A stretch of 64,000 nucleotides of DNA, taken from Melioribacter sp. (GTDB lineage: Bacteria > Bacteroidota > Ignavibacteria > Ignavibacteriales > Melioribacteraceae). The position numbers were made by a program, and so were the translations under genes. Positions 17,473-26,675 of the stretch are shown here, one piece after another. The stretch's first letter is position 1. Every line of letters begins with the position of its first letter. The DNA is taken from contig JAHEZQ010000006.1 of NCBI GenBank assembly GCA_023250955.1, forward strand, positions 124,001 to 188,000. Direction: 5' to 3'. The notes under the pieces are model-generated. The model searched no databases. It worked only from the letters and a program-made list of their open reading frames with translations, and was not told where the DNA came from.

Positions 17473-18504
17473 TTACATCCCGTCACGCATGAACTTGGGT
17501 TGTTCAAGCGTTAAGATTAATGATATCCGGTGTGTATCCGGCAATCGTTCAGTTTCTGATTGACTGAATCGTGCAAAAGAATAATCAATTTGAAGCTTTG
17601 GTAAAAATATTCCGGCCCCAACTGTAAATTGTTTTACATCATTATACCCGGCACGAACAGCAAAAACATTTTTATAATTAAACTCAAACCCAGCATGCGC
17701 ATCAAAGCTAACCGGTCCAATATTAAATGTTGAAGCAGTTTTTCTATTTTCAAAACGAAGATCAAGATCAACAGCAGGCATTATTCTTCCGCCAAGAAAT
17801 TGCAATGCGTATGCTGCACCAATTTTTGCCGTCGGGGAGATTAACTCGTTACGCCCTGTACTCCATGCTACAAGAGTAGTTGTTACATCTTGAATATTTG
17901 CACCAAGAAATAAATTTTCCATCGGGACATAAACAGCTCCAATATCAAAACCGATTCCGAATGCACTATATTCTGCAAGGCTTCTCGAAATCAATTTTAC
18001 ATTTGCCCCCCAGTAAAAATTATCCGAGTAACGTTTAGCAAATGTTAAATACATTGCCCAATCGGTATTGCTGAATTCAGAAATTTTTGAGTAGTCAAGT
18101 CTGTCCGTGTGAATATCAAGAATACCGTCACCGTTTGCATCATACAATGCATTACGTGTATCCGGAATCCCATCAATACTAGAACGCATAATGCTTAAAC
18201 CAAAACTCATATCGTTTCCATAAGGAATTGCAACTGCACCGTAATTGTAGTTAACAAGATTTCCAAAATGTTCTTCGTGCATCAAAGCAATTTGCGGGTA
18301 GTTGATACGTGCAAGCCCGGCGGGATTCCAGTATCCGGAAGTAACATCATTAACAATTGCAGTTTGAGCGCCGCCCATTGCAAGCGCACGTCCGCCAACG
18401 CCAATAGCTAAAAACTCACCTGCATATTTGCCAATTACTGTTTGGGAATAAATTGATGTGGTTGTGCAAAGGAGAAAGGATACAACAAGGATTACCTTTT
18501 TCAT
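17473..18504 (-). CDS. PorV/PorQ-family outer membrane protein
   Basis: A 343-residue beta-barrel protein of the FadL-like PorV/PorQ family found with type IX secretion. After a signal peptide it has the family opening GVGGRALAMGGAQTAIVND and the GYWNPAGLA segment near residue 70. The rest alternates in beta strands (FYWGANVKLISRSL, FAVRAGYNDVKQFTVGAGI). PorV shuttles secreted proteins from the translocon to the attachment complex. Other family members have unknown roles, so PorV itself is only a possibility. The ATG at 18504 has the best-spaced AAGGA; one two codons earlier is too close. Confidence 0.85.
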   Translation of the reverse strand: MKKVILVVSFLLCTTTSIYSQTVIGKYAGEFLAIGVGGRALAMGGAQTAIVNDVTSGYWNPAGLARINYPQIALMHEEHFGNLVNYNYGAVAIPYGNDMSFGLSIMRSSIDGIPDTRNALYDANGDGILDIHTDRLDYSKISEFSNTDWAMYLTFAKRYSDNFYWGANVKLISRSLAEYSAFGIGFDIGAVYVPMENLFLGANIQDVTTTLVAWSTGRNELISPTAKIGAAYALQFLGGRIMPAVDLDLRFENRKTASTFNIGPVSFDAHAGFEFNYKNVFAVRAGYNDVKQFTVGAGIFLPKLQIDYSFARFSQSETERLPDTHRISLILTLEQPKFMRDGM

Positions 18505-18573
18505 AAACATCTTCCTTCTGAATTAGTTATTGTAGAAATAACTATCCGCTTTCTCCTTTTCGTTGATGCAATA

Positions 18574-19320
18574 TTACTTTTTCTCTGTCTGTTTTGCAAC
18601 TGCATTAATTGCCGCATTAATTGCTTCTTGATCACCGAGATAATAATGTTTTATCGGTTTCAAATCCTTATCAAGTTCGTAAACAAGAGGGACGCCGGTT
18701 GGAATATTTAATTCAGTTATTTCAGCTTCGGAAATGTTATCAAGATATTTTACAAGCGCACGCAAACTATTCCCGTGTGCTGCAATGATAACACGTTTTC
18801 CGCTTTTAATAACCGGTGCGATTGTATCATGCCAATAAGGCAAGAAACGATCAACAGTAAGTTTTAAACTTTCTGTTAACGGAATATCCTTTTTATCCAT
18901 GTCGGCATATCGGCGATCTTTACCAGGATATCTCTCATCGTTTATTTCTAATGATGGCGGCGGAACATCGTAACTTCTTCGCCACACTTTTACTTTTTCG
19001 TTTCCGTATTTTTCTGCTGTCTCTGCTTTGTTCAATCCTTGAAGCGCTCCGTAATGTCTTTCATTTAACCTCCACGATTTAACAACAGGGATCCACCACA
19101 AATCCAATCCCTCCAAAGTGATATTCAAAGTTCTGATTGCTCTTTTCAAAACTGATGTAAACGCGATATCGAAAGTATAACCATCTTGTTTGAGAACAAT
19201 TCCCGCTTGCTTGGCTTCTTCCAATCCTTTTTCAGAAAGATCAACATCAGTCCATCCGGTGAAAAGATTCAGCTTATTCCATTCGCTTTCACCGTGTCTT
19301 AATAAAACAACTTTGTACAT
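18574..19320 (-). CDS. gpmA: 2,3-bisphosphoglycerate-dependent phosphoglycerate mutase
   Basis: Interconverts 3- and 2-phosphoglycerate in glycolysis and gluconeogenesis. The 248 residues match the dPGM family. Visible are the phospho-histidine motif [10 protein letters not shown] at residues 6-15, [27 protein letters not shown] with the catalytic Glu, and [12 protein letters not shown] with the second His. A longer in-frame start at 19434 exists, but the promoter-like TATATTTG at 19355-19362 lies inside it and [10 protein letters not shown] is the normal N-terminus, so ATG 19320 is preferred. Confidence 0.96.
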   Translation of the reverse strand: MYKVVLLRHGESEWNKLNLFTGWTDVDLSEKGLEEAKQAGIVLKQDGYTFDIAFTSVLKRAIRTLNITLEGLDLWWIPVVKSWRLNERHYGALQGLNKAETAEKYGNEKVKVWRRSYDVPPPSLEINDERYPGKDRRYADMDKKDIPLTESLKLTVDRFLPYWHDTIAPVIKSGKRVIIAAHGNSLRALVKYLDNISEAEITELNIPTGVPLVYELDKDLKPIKHYYLGDQEAINAAINAVAKQTEKK

Positions 19321-19354
19321 TTTTCGATTTCCATAATTGTTGTAAATGCTTTGG

Positions 19355-19362
19355 CAAATATA
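19355..19362 (-). promoter_or_regulatory. Candidate promoter -7 box for gpmA
   Basis: The minus strand reads TATATTTG followed by CC, fitting the Bacteroidota -7 consensus TAnnTTTG, 35 bases before the gpmA ATG. No clear -33 TTTG is at the expected spacing. Confidence 0.5.
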
Positions 19363-19434
19363 GGAAATTTTGAAAAAAGGAGAGTTTCTTTTGATTGCTT
19401 CTTCTATTATCTTTGTTGCAAAAGTAAGAGCCAA

Positions 19435-19890
19435 ATGGATCGTTTGATATATAATTTCTTTAGCGATGATGATTTTCTTCGCATCTCAAATAAGATCAAA
19501 GAGATGGAGAAAAATACCTCCGGTGAAATCCGTATTGCTGTGAAAGAAAAAAAATCTTTTCTCGACCAGAGAAAAAATATACGCGCACTTGCAGAAAAAG
19601 AATTTTACAAGCTCAACATGCACGACACTCGCGATAAAACCGGAATTCTTCTTTATCTTCTGTTGAATGAAAGACAATTCTATATTCTCGCCGATAAAGG
19701 TATTCATGAAAAAGTCGGCGATGAAACATGGCACAAAGTACGCGATGAAATTCAATTGCATTTTCATGATGGGAAATTCTCACAAGGACTAATTTGGGGA
19801 ATCGAAAAGGTTGGCAAAATTCTTGCTGAACATTTTCCAATCAAATCCGGCGATACAAACGAACTTTCCAATAAAATAGTTATCGAATGA
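19435..19890 (+). CDS. TPM-domain protein
   Basis: A 151-residue protein of the TPM (TLP18.3/Psb32/MOLO-1) domain family. The domain is seen in [20 protein letters not shown] near residue 15, [24 protein letters not shown] near residue 68 and the C-terminal [18 protein letters not shown]. No signal peptide or membrane helix is present after the chosen ATG (19435), unlike the secreted homologues, so a cytosolic place is likely. Members have been linked to phosphatase activity and membrane-protein repair, but the role here is unknown. It diverges from gpmA. Confidence 0.8.
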   Translation: MDRLIYNFFSDDDFLRISNKIKEMEKNTSGEIRIAVKEKKSFLDQRKNIRALAEKEFYKLNMHDTRDKTGILLYLLLNERQFYILADKGIHEKVGDETWHKVRDEIQLHFHDGKFSQGLIWGIEKVGKILAEHFPIKSGDTNELSNKIVIE

Positions 19891-19966
19891 TTAACTTTGA
19901 TAACTGCAATCTGCTCACCGCTAACAGCACGGGAATTATTTAGTAATCAGTTTTGTTTATAACAAT

Positions 19967-20905
19967 ATGAAACGCAGAAAATTTATAAAGAAAAGTTTAT
20001 TAGCTGTAGGCGCTACAATTCTAGCTCCCTTATTTATTAATTCCGATTCAAAAGCAAAACCAAGAGTAAAACTAAACTATAAACCCGAACCTGATAAATG
20101 GAATGACAATGAATTAACTCTCGCTTGGATCGGGCAATCAACAGTATTAATAAATTTTTTCGGTAAATGGATCTTAACAGATCCAGTTTTGTTCGAGCGA
20201 ATCGGATTATATTTTTTCGGCGGCAGTATTGGTCCCGCACGTATAACCCCGCCAGCGCTTGAAGTTCACGAAATTCCGAAACCCGATATTATTCTTCTAT
20301 CCCATGCACATATGGATCACATGGATTATCCGACATTAAAAACTATTACAGAACATTATCCGAATGAAATTGATGTTATAACCGCATACTTAACAAAAGA
20401 TGTAATTGATGAACTGCCGTGGAAGTCGCTTCATGTTATTGATTGGAACGACGAACTAATTCTTCAAGATATTCGATTCAGAGCGAATGAAGTTAAACAT
20501 TTCGGGTGGCGTTTTCCTTGGGAAAAGGATCGTTCGCGCGGTTACATGAAAGACGGCAGAAGTTATAATGCTTATCTCATCGAATATAAAGGAAAGAAAA
20601 TTTTATTTGGTGGAGATACTTCTTTACACGATAAATTTCATCAGCTTAAAGACGAGAACGTTGATGTGGCTCTAATGCCGATAGGTGCTTACAATCCATG
20701 GATTAGAAATCATTGTAATCCTGAACAAGCATTACAAATGGCAACTGAGATCAACGCAAAATATTTCATTCCTATGCACACGAAAACATTTCAGCAGGGT
20801 GTTGAACCATTCAACGAACCTATTGATTGGATGAAACGTGTTGCGGCAAATTATAATATTCAAATTGGGCTTGATGAAATAGGGCAAACGTTTGTATTAA
20901 GTTAA
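19967..20905 (+). CDS. Exported metallo-beta-lactamase-fold hydrolase (NAPE-PLD-like)
   Basis: A 312-residue zinc hydrolase with an N-terminal twin-arginine-like signal (MKRRKFIKKSLLAVGATIL), suggesting export in folded, metal-loaded form. The metal-binding motif is LLSHAHMDHMDYPT near residue 112, followed by VKHFGWRFPWEKDRS, LFGGDTSLHDKF and PMHTKTFQQGVEP. This arrangement is that of the NAPE-PLD/UlaG-like branch (beta-lactamase superfamily domain), whose bacterial members hydrolyse phosphodiesters or lactones. The substrate is unknown. The last four bases overlap the convergent EamA gene. Confidence 0.82.
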   Translation: MKRRKFIKKSLLAVGATILAPLFINSDSKAKPRVKLNYKPEPDKWNDNELTLAWIGQSTVLINFFGKWILTDPVLFERIGLYFFGGSIGPARITPPALEVHEIPKPDIILLSHAHMDHMDYPTLKTITEHYPNEIDVITAYLTKDVIDELPWKSLHVIDWNDELILQDIRFRANEVKHFGWRFPWEKDRSRGYMKDGRSYNAYLIEYKGKKILFGGDTSLHDKFHQLKDENVDVALMPIGAYNPWIRNHCNPEQALQMATEINAKYFIPMHTKTFQQGVEPFNEPIDWMKRVAANYNIQIGLDEIGQTFVLS

Positions 20906-21792
20906 ATCACTTTCCTAGATTCGCCCAATTGTTGAAACAGAATCCCACCAATTATTAATACCAATCCAATAATTGATGAAGCAAATAAATTTTCTCCAAG
21001 TACAAAATGAATAAAAAATAATGAGATCACCGGAAAGAGATAAACAATTGTAGAAGTCTTTGCCTTGTTGTCGCTGAGTGAAAGCGCTTTTAACCATAAG
21101 AAAAATGTTATTCCCATTTCAAATAAGCCGATATAAACCGCACCAAAAATATATTTCAACTCAACCGGACCAAAAGAATCAAAAAAGAAAATATATATAC
21201 CGGTATAAATTGTTCCGAATAAAAACGCCCCGAATAATTTAATTGACTCTTCTCTTTTATCAAGAAGATTCAAAATCCAAAAAGCTGCCCAGATAAATGA
21301 ACTAGTTATAGCAAGAAGTACTCCATACAAATTTTCAAAATGAAGAGATAAAATATTTCCTCTTGTAGCTATAACTACTACTCCCGAAAAAGAAATCACC
21401 AATCCGATAATTGTTTTTAAAGATAATTTCTGCTTCAAATAAATCACAGAAAGAATTGAAATTATCAAAGGCCAGGTTAAGTTAATCGGCTGCGCTTCCT
21501 GCGCTGGAAGAATTGAGTACGCTTTAAATAAAATTAAATAATAGACAAATGGATTAATGAACCCGAGTAATATATTTTTTCGAAGTTGGTCTTTCGAAAA
21601 TACCTGCATTAATTCTTTTAGAGAATTTTTGCGAACAAAAAAGAATAATATTATTAGACTTGTTAAAGAAGAATAGAATAATAGTTGAGCTGAGTTCAAT
21701 CCTTGCAAAGTTAGCTTAAAAGAGGTAGCTACTGTTGACCAAAACACGACTGCTAAAAGAGTATACAATAGAGATTTAGAATTATCTTTCAT
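20902..21792 (-). CDS. EamA-family (DMT) transporter
   Basis: A 296-residue integral membrane protein with about ten hydrophobic segments arranged as two five-helix EamA repeats. Characteristic parts are VVFWSTVATSFK in helix 1, LILFKAYSILPAQEAQPINLTWP near residue 90 and the second-half ALSLSDNKAKTSTIVYLFPVISL. The drug/metabolite transporter superfamily exports amino acids and other metabolites. It diverges from the hydroxyproline gene cluster (130 bases away), so export or import of a related metabolite is conceivable but not shown. Confidence 0.88.
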   Translation of the reverse strand: MKDNSKSLLYTLLAVVFWSTVATSFKLTLQGLNSAQLLFYSSLTSLIILFFFVRKNSLKELMQVFSKDQLRKNILLGFINPFVYYLILFKAYSILPAQEAQPINLTWPLIISILSVIYLKQKLSLKTIIGLVISFSGVVVIATRGNILSLHFENLYGVLLAITSSFIWAAFWILNLLDKREESIKLFGAFLFGTIYTGIYIFFFDSFGPVELKYIFGAVYIGLFEMGITFFLWLKALSLSDNKAKTSTIVYLFPVISLFFIHFVLGENLFASSIIGLVLIIGGILFQQLGESRKVI

Positions 21793-21922
21793 TGGTAAGA
21801 TTTTTTAATTAAACGAAAGTAGCATTTTACCTTAACATTTGACGAATAAAAATAAATTGAATAGCGAATTAATAAAATCTATTTTTCATGTGGTTCTGAT
21901 CTTTAATTTGTAATTAATCTCA

Positions 21923-22729
21923 ATGAAAAATACCGGTTACATCTTCGACATAAAAAAATATTCGGTTAATGACGGACCGGGTATCCGAACAACTGTTTTT
22001 TTTAAAGGCTGCCCGCTTAATTGCTGGTGGTGTCACAATCCCGAATCTCAACACACAGAACCCGAAGAAATTGATAACTGTCTTTTCAGATGGAATCTCT
22101 CTTATGATCAATCAAAACGAAGTAAGATTGGTTCTCAAGTTCTTGTTGACGAAGTAATGAAGGAAATTGAAAAAGATATTCCTTTCTATGAAGAATCAAC
22201 CGGCGGCGCTACATTTTCCGGCGGCGAACCGATGCTTCAAATTGATTTTCTGCACTTGCTTCTTACCGAATGCAAAAAGAAAGAGATCAATACTGCAATT
22301 GACACAACCGGTTATGCACCATTCAGCGACTTTGAAAAGATTTATGATAACACAGATATCTTTCTTTACGATCTGAAATTGATGGATGACAAAATTCATT
22401 TTGAATATTGCGGCGTATCGAATAAACTTATCCATGAAAACCTCAAAAAACTTTCTTCACGAGGCAATAAAATTATTTTGCGGCTTCCTATTATTCCTAC
22501 CATAACCGACACAGAAGAAAACATTTCACAAACAATTTCTTTTATTTCAGCATTAAAAAACATCCGCGAGATTGATCTGCTGCCCTTCCACAATACAGCA
22601 AAATCAAAATATGAACGGATGCAAAAAGAAAACAAAGTTGTTAATTTAGTGCCGCCTACAAAAGAGCATATGGATGAATTAAAAAATAGATTTTTACAAC
22701 TTGGCATTCCGATCAAGGTCGGAGGGTAA
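21923..22729 (+). CDS. Glycyl radical enzyme activase (radical SAM), HypD-associated
   Basis: Radical SAM protein that places the glycyl radical on the enzyme encoded next. The 268-residue protein has GIRTTVFFKGCPLNCWWCHN with the CxxxCxxC cluster site at about residues 31-38, the SAM-binding GGEP in TFSGGEPMLQ, and the family segment AIDTTGYAPF. Activases of dehydratase-type glycyl radical enzymes usually carry an extra ferredoxin-like insert with eight cysteines after the first motif; here that stretch is a short linker with one cysteine, closer to the simple pyruvate formate-lyase activase. The stop is one base before the start of the glycyl radical enzyme gene, so they are a two-gene unit. 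Confidence 0.9.
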   Translation: MKNTGYIFDIKKYSVNDGPGIRTTVFFKGCPLNCWWCHNPESQHTEPEEIDNCLFRWNLSYDQSKRSKIGSQVLVDEVMKEIEKDIPFYEESTGGATFSGGEPMLQIDFLHLLLTECKKKEINTAIDTTGYAPFSDFEKIYDNTDIFLYDLKLMDDKIHFEYCGVSNKLIHENLKKLSSRGNKIILRLPIIPTITDTEENISQTISFISALKNIREIDLLPFHNTAKSKYERMQKENKVVNLVPPTKEHMDELKNRFLQLGIPIKVGG

Positions 22730-22730
22730 A

Positions 22731-25094
22731 ATGAACGAAAGGATAAAAAAACTTAGACAACAATCTTTAGATGCTGTTCCAATACTTTCTCACGAACGTG
22801 CAAAACTTTTAACTGAATTTTACAAGAGTTGTGAACCTCAAAAACATTCTGTCCCTGTTGCCCGTGCTCTCGCTTTCAGATATCTCTTAGAGAATAAAGA
22901 ACTTTGCATAAATGATGGAGAGCTTTTCGTTGGTGAAAAAGGTCCCGTACCAAAAGCCACACCGACTTATCCCGAACTGTGTGTTCATTCGGAACAAGAT
23001 TTAGAAATTCTTCACAACCGCGAAAAAGTTTGGTTTAGATCAAGCGATGAAACACGCGACATAATTCTAAATGAAGTAGCCGCGTTTTGGAAAGGAAAAA
23101 GTATCCGCGAAAAAATTCTTGACGAAGTTGAACAAGAATGGCGCGATTCTTACAAAGCCGGAATTTTCACCGAATTTATGGAACAGCGCGCGCCGGGACA
23201 TACGGTTGGCGATGATAAAATTTTTAAGAAAGGAATGCTTGATTTCAAAAAGGAAATTCAAGAATCAATTAGTAAATTGGATTTTTATAACGATACTGAA
23301 GCATTCTCAAAACGCGAAGAACTCCGTGCTATGGAAATTGCCGCTGACGCTTTAATAGCATTTTCAAAACGTTACAGTAAAAAACTTTCAGAGCTTGCGC
23401 AAAAAGAAAAAGATAAACAACGCAAGAACGAACTTGAAACAATGGCAGGTATTTGCGAACGTGTTCCTGCAAATGCACCCCGCACTTTCTGGGAAGCGCT
23501 TCAATATTATTGGTTCGTTCATCTTGGAGTTACAACAGAACTTAACACATGGGATTCTTTTAATCCTGGAAGACTTGATCAGCATCTCTATCCATTTTAT
23601 AAAAGAGATATTGAAAGCAGTTTGCTCACAGAAGAATTTGCTCGCGAACTTCTTCAATCTTTTTGGATAAAATTTAACAATCAACCCGCTCCACCAAAAG
23701 TTGGAGTTACCGCACAAGAGAGTAATACTTACACGGATTTTTGTTTGATCAATATTGGCGGCGTTACAGAAAAGGGCGAAGACGCATCCAACGAGATGAG
23801 TTACATACTTCTCGACACAATTGAAGAGATGCGTTTGCTACAGCCAAGTTCGATGTTGCAGATAAGTAAAAAAAATCCGGATAGACTTTTAAGACGTGCT
23901 TTAAAAATTATTAGAACCGGTTACGGCCAGCCGTCTATTTTCAACACTGATGCAATCATTCAAGAATTAACACGTCAGGGCAAATCAATAATTGATGCAC
24001 GATGCGGCGGTGCAAGCGGATGCGTTGAAGCCGGTGCATTCGGAAAAGAAGCATATATTCTTACAGGCTACTTCAACATTCCAAAAATTTTAGAGATCAC
24101 TCTTCACAACGGATTTGATCCTCTAACAAAAGAACAGATCGGGTTGCAAACCGGCGATCCGGAATCGTTTAAATCATTTGATGAACTTTATTCTGCTTTC
24201 GAAAAACAACTCAATCATTTCATAGATATTAAGATCAAAGGTAATGTCATTATAGAAAGAATTTATGCAGAATATATGCCGGCACCATTCTTATCAATAT
24301 TAATTGACGATTGTATCAAGCAAGGAAAAGATTATAATTCCGGCGGTGCACGCTACAATTCATCTTATATACAAGGTGTTGGCTTAGGAACAATCACTGA
24401 CTCACTTTCAGCGATTAAGTACAACGTGTTTGATAAAAAGAATTTTACAATGAAAGAAATGCTGCAACTTTTGAAAAATAATTTCGAAAATAAAAAAGAA
24501 GAACGCGAAAAACTTTTGTTCTTTACTCCTAAGTACGGTAATGATGATGACTACGCTGATGACATCACCCGCAAAGTTTTCGAAAGTTACTTCAAGGCTG
24601 TGGATGGGAGACCAAACACAAAAGACGGACATTTTAGAATTAATCTGTTGCCAACTACTTGCCATGTTTATTTTGGAAGTGTTCTCGGTGCAACACCCGA
24701 TGGACGATTTGCAAAAGAACCGGTAAGCGAAGGAATATCTCCTGTGCAAGGCGCGGATGTTCACGGTCCAACATCTGTAATTAAATCTGCATCAAAGATA
24801 GATCATTTACGAACTGGCGGAACATTGCTTAATCAAAAATTTACTCCTAACTTTCTTGAGACTGATGAAGGAATTGAAAAAGTTCTTTATCTCATCAGAA
24901 CATATTTTAAACTGGATGGACATCACATGCAGTTTAATGTTGTTAATGTAGAAACTTTGCGTGAAGCACAAAAGCACCCCGAGAAGTATCGCGATTTGAT
25001 TGTTCGGGTTGCCGGTTACAGCGATTACTTCGTTGATCTAGGTGAAGATTTACAGAACGAAATAATTAGAAGAACAGAACACACTGGTGCGTGA
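22731..25094 (+). CDS. hypD: Glycyl radical enzyme, trans-4-hydroxy-L-proline dehydratase type
   Basis: A 787-residue glycyl radical enzyme. The start is the ATG at 22731 with GGAGG before it. The catalytic cysteine is in GGASGCVEAGAFGKEAYI near residue 433, and the glycyl loop RVAGYSDYF lies near the C-terminus. The GCVE motif marks dehydratases rather than pyruvate formate-lyase. The tyrosine 16 residues after the cysteine (GYFN) and the TELNTWDSFNPG segment match what I recall of HypD, which converts trans-4-hydroxyproline to delta-1-pyrroline-5-carboxylate. Neighbouring genes for proline dehydrogenase, P5C dehydrogenase and Xaa-Pro peptidase support this strongly. The enzyme is oxygen-sensitive, so it should work only without air. 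Glycerol or choline lyase activity is less likely. Confidence 0.85.
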   Translation: MNERIKKLRQQSLDAVPILSHERAKLLTEFYKSCEPQKHSVPVARALAFRYLLENKELCINDGELFVGEKGPVPKATPTYPELCVHSEQDLEILHNREKVWFRSSDETRDIILNEVAAFWKGKSIREKILDEVEQEWRDSYKAGIFTEFMEQRAPGHTVGDDKIFKKGMLDFKKEIQESISKLDFYNDTEAFSKREELRAMEIAADALIAFSKRYSKKLSELAQKEKDKQRKNELETMAGICERVPANAPRTFWEALQYYWFVHLGVTTELNTWDSFNPGRLDQHLYPFYKRDIESSLLTEEFARELLQSFWIKFNNQPAPPKVGVTAQESNTYTDFCLINIGGVTEKGEDASNEMSYILLDTIEEMRLLQPSSMLQISKKNPDRLLRRALKIIRTGYGQPSIFNTDAIIQELTRQGKSIIDARCGGASGCVEAGAFGKEAYILTGYFNIPKILEITLHNGFDPLTKEQIGLQTGDPESFKSFDELYSAFEKQLNHFIDIKIKGNVIIERIYAEYMPAPFLSILIDDCIKQGKDYNSGGARYNSSYIQGVGLGTITDSLSAIKYNVFDKKNFTMKEMLQLLKNNFENKKEEREKLLFFTPKYGNDDDYADDITRKVFESYFKAVDGRPNTKDGHFRINLLPTTCHVYFGSVLGATPDGRFAKEPVSEGISPVQGADVHGPTSVIKSASKIDHLRTGGTLLNQKFTPNFLETDEGIEKVLYLIRTYFKLDGHHMQFNVVNVETLREAQKHPEKYRDLIVRVAGYSDYFVDLGEDLQNEIIRRTEHTGA

Positions 25095-25107
25095 ATAAAT
25101 TAACTAT

Positions 25108-25133
25108 GTTATTCCAGCTTTCATTGGAATGAC
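25108..25133. repeat. Short intergenic palindrome (GTCATTCY family)
   Basis: ATTCCA at 25111-25116 pairs with TGGAAT at 25125-25130, with ends GTTATTCC and GGAATGAC. The GGAATGAC end is like the termini of the repeats at 28571, 33461 and 49541. It lies between hypD and the peptidase gene. Confidence 0.45.
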
Positions 25134-25157
25134 AACAATTAACGAAGGAACTACATT

Positions 25158-26552
25158 ATGTTCAACTCAAAAACTTATATCAAACGCAGAACTGAATTAA
25201 GAAAGAAAATTGGTGGTGGATTAATTTTATTCCTCGGCAATAATGAAGCGCCGATGAATTATACAGACAATACTTACACATATCGTCAAGACAGCACTTT
25301 TCTATATTACTTTGGTTTAGATAGATCGGAACTTGTCGCAGTAATAGATGTTGATGAGAACAAGGAAATTGTTTTCGGAAATGATTTCTCTCTTGATGAT
25401 ATTGTTTGGATGGGACCGCAGCCATCCATTAAACAACTCGCATTAAAATGCGGAGTAAAACAAACTGCATCGCTGAACGATCTTGAAACTATGTGCGGTA
25501 ATGCGATACGACAAGGAAGAAAAATTCATTTTGTTCCTCAATACCGATATGACAATGTTTTTACTTTGCATAGAATTCTTGGAATAATGTCCAGCCGTGT
25601 AAATAATTTTGCTTCAACCGAATTGATTAAAGCAATAGCTGAACAAAGGATGATAAAATCAAAAGAGGAAATTGCTGAAATTGAAAAAGCAATTGCAATT
25701 TCCTACCAGATGCAGACAACAGCAATGCGTTTTGCTAGACCCGGAATGTACGAGCGCGACGTGATGGGATTTATCGCCGGGCTTGCAACATCGCTGGGAA
25801 GTGGAACATCATTCCCCGTAATTTTATCTCGTCATGGTGAAACTCTTCATAATCATTTTTATGGAAATAAATTCAAAGATGGTGATTTGGTTGTAAATGA
25901 TTCCGGTGCGGAATCGGCATTACATTATGCAAGCGATATCACACGCACATTCCCGGTAAACGGAAAATTTTCTCCTCGTCAAAAAGATATTTATGAGATA
26001 GTTCTTCTTTCACAACTTGTCGCAATTTCTGAAATTAAACCGGATGTAAATTTTAAATCGGTTCATCTCAAAACTGCCAGAGTAATTGCTGAAGGTCTGA
26101 AAGCGATAGGATTGATGCAAGGAAATATGAAGAACGCCGTTGAAGCCGGCGCGCATGCTCTATTTTTCCCGCACGGTCTTGGACATTTAATGGGTCTCGA
26201 CGTTCACGATATGGAGAATTATGGTGAGAATAATCTTGGTTATGATGAAAAGACAAAACGAAGTACACAATTCGGTTTGAAATATTTGCGCTATGCAAAA
26301 CCGCTTGTTCCGGGAATTGTTATTACAGTTGAGCCGGGAATTTATTTCATTCCGCAGTTAATTGATAAATGGCAAAGCGAGAAAAAATTTACAGAGTTCA
26401 TCAATTATAGTAAGGTTAATAAGTACAGAGATTTCGGTGGTGTTAGAATTGAAGATGATGTTGTTGTAACTAAGAAAGGAAGCCGAGTGCTTGGAAAGCC
26501 GATTCCAAAGGCTGTTGAAGATGTTGAGTCAGTAGCATCGGATAAAATATAA
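25158..26552 (+). CDS. pepP: Xaa-Pro aminopeptidase (M24B, aminopeptidase P)
   Basis: Cytosolic dinuclear metallopeptidase that removes the first residue from peptides with proline (often also hydroxyproline) second. The 464-residue protein has the N-terminal AMP_N domain (1-135, with YRQDSTFLYYFGLD) and a C-terminal pita-bread domain. Metal ligands are visible in NDSGAESALHYASDITRTFP (two Asp), FPHGLGHLMGLDVHD (His), VEPGIYF (Glu) and VRIEDDVVVT (Glu). The position between hypD and proline dehydrogenase makes release of proline and hydroxyproline from peptides the probable role. Prolidase activity on dipeptides is an alternative. Confidence 0.9.
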   Translation: MFNSKTYIKRRTELRKKIGGGLILFLGNNEAPMNYTDNTYTYRQDSTFLYYFGLDRSELVAVIDVDENKEIVFGNDFSLDDIVWMGPQPSIKQLALKCGVKQTASLNDLETMCGNAIRQGRKIHFVPQYRYDNVFTLHRILGIMSSRVNNFASTELIKAIAEQRMIKSKEEIAEIEKAIAISYQMQTTAMRFARPGMYERDVMGFIAGLATSLGSGTSFPVILSRHGETLHNHFYGNKFKDGDLVVNDSGAESALHYASDITRTFPVNGKFSPRQKDIYEIVLLSQLVAISEIKPDVNFKSVHLKTARVIAEGLKAIGLMQGNMKNAVEAGAHALFFPHGLGHLMGLDVHDMENYGENNLGYDEKTKRSTQFGLKYLRYAKPLVPGIVITVEPGIYFIPQLIDKWQSEKKFTEFINYSKVNKYRDFGGVRIEDDVVVTKKGSRVLGKPIPKAVEDVESVASDKI

Positions 26553-26675
26553 GCTAACAAATAGCACGCTGATGACGCAGATTAAGCAGATTTACACTGA
26601 TAATAATTCATAATTAATAACTCATAACTTATAGTTATCTAACACTCGTTATAATAAAACCGAAAGGATCATTTA

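Noticed and set aside
22731-25094. Pyruvate formate-lyase
   Set aside because: The single catalytic cysteine in GCVE followed by the HypD-like GAFGKEAY segment differs from the paired-cysteine site of pyruvate formate-lyase.
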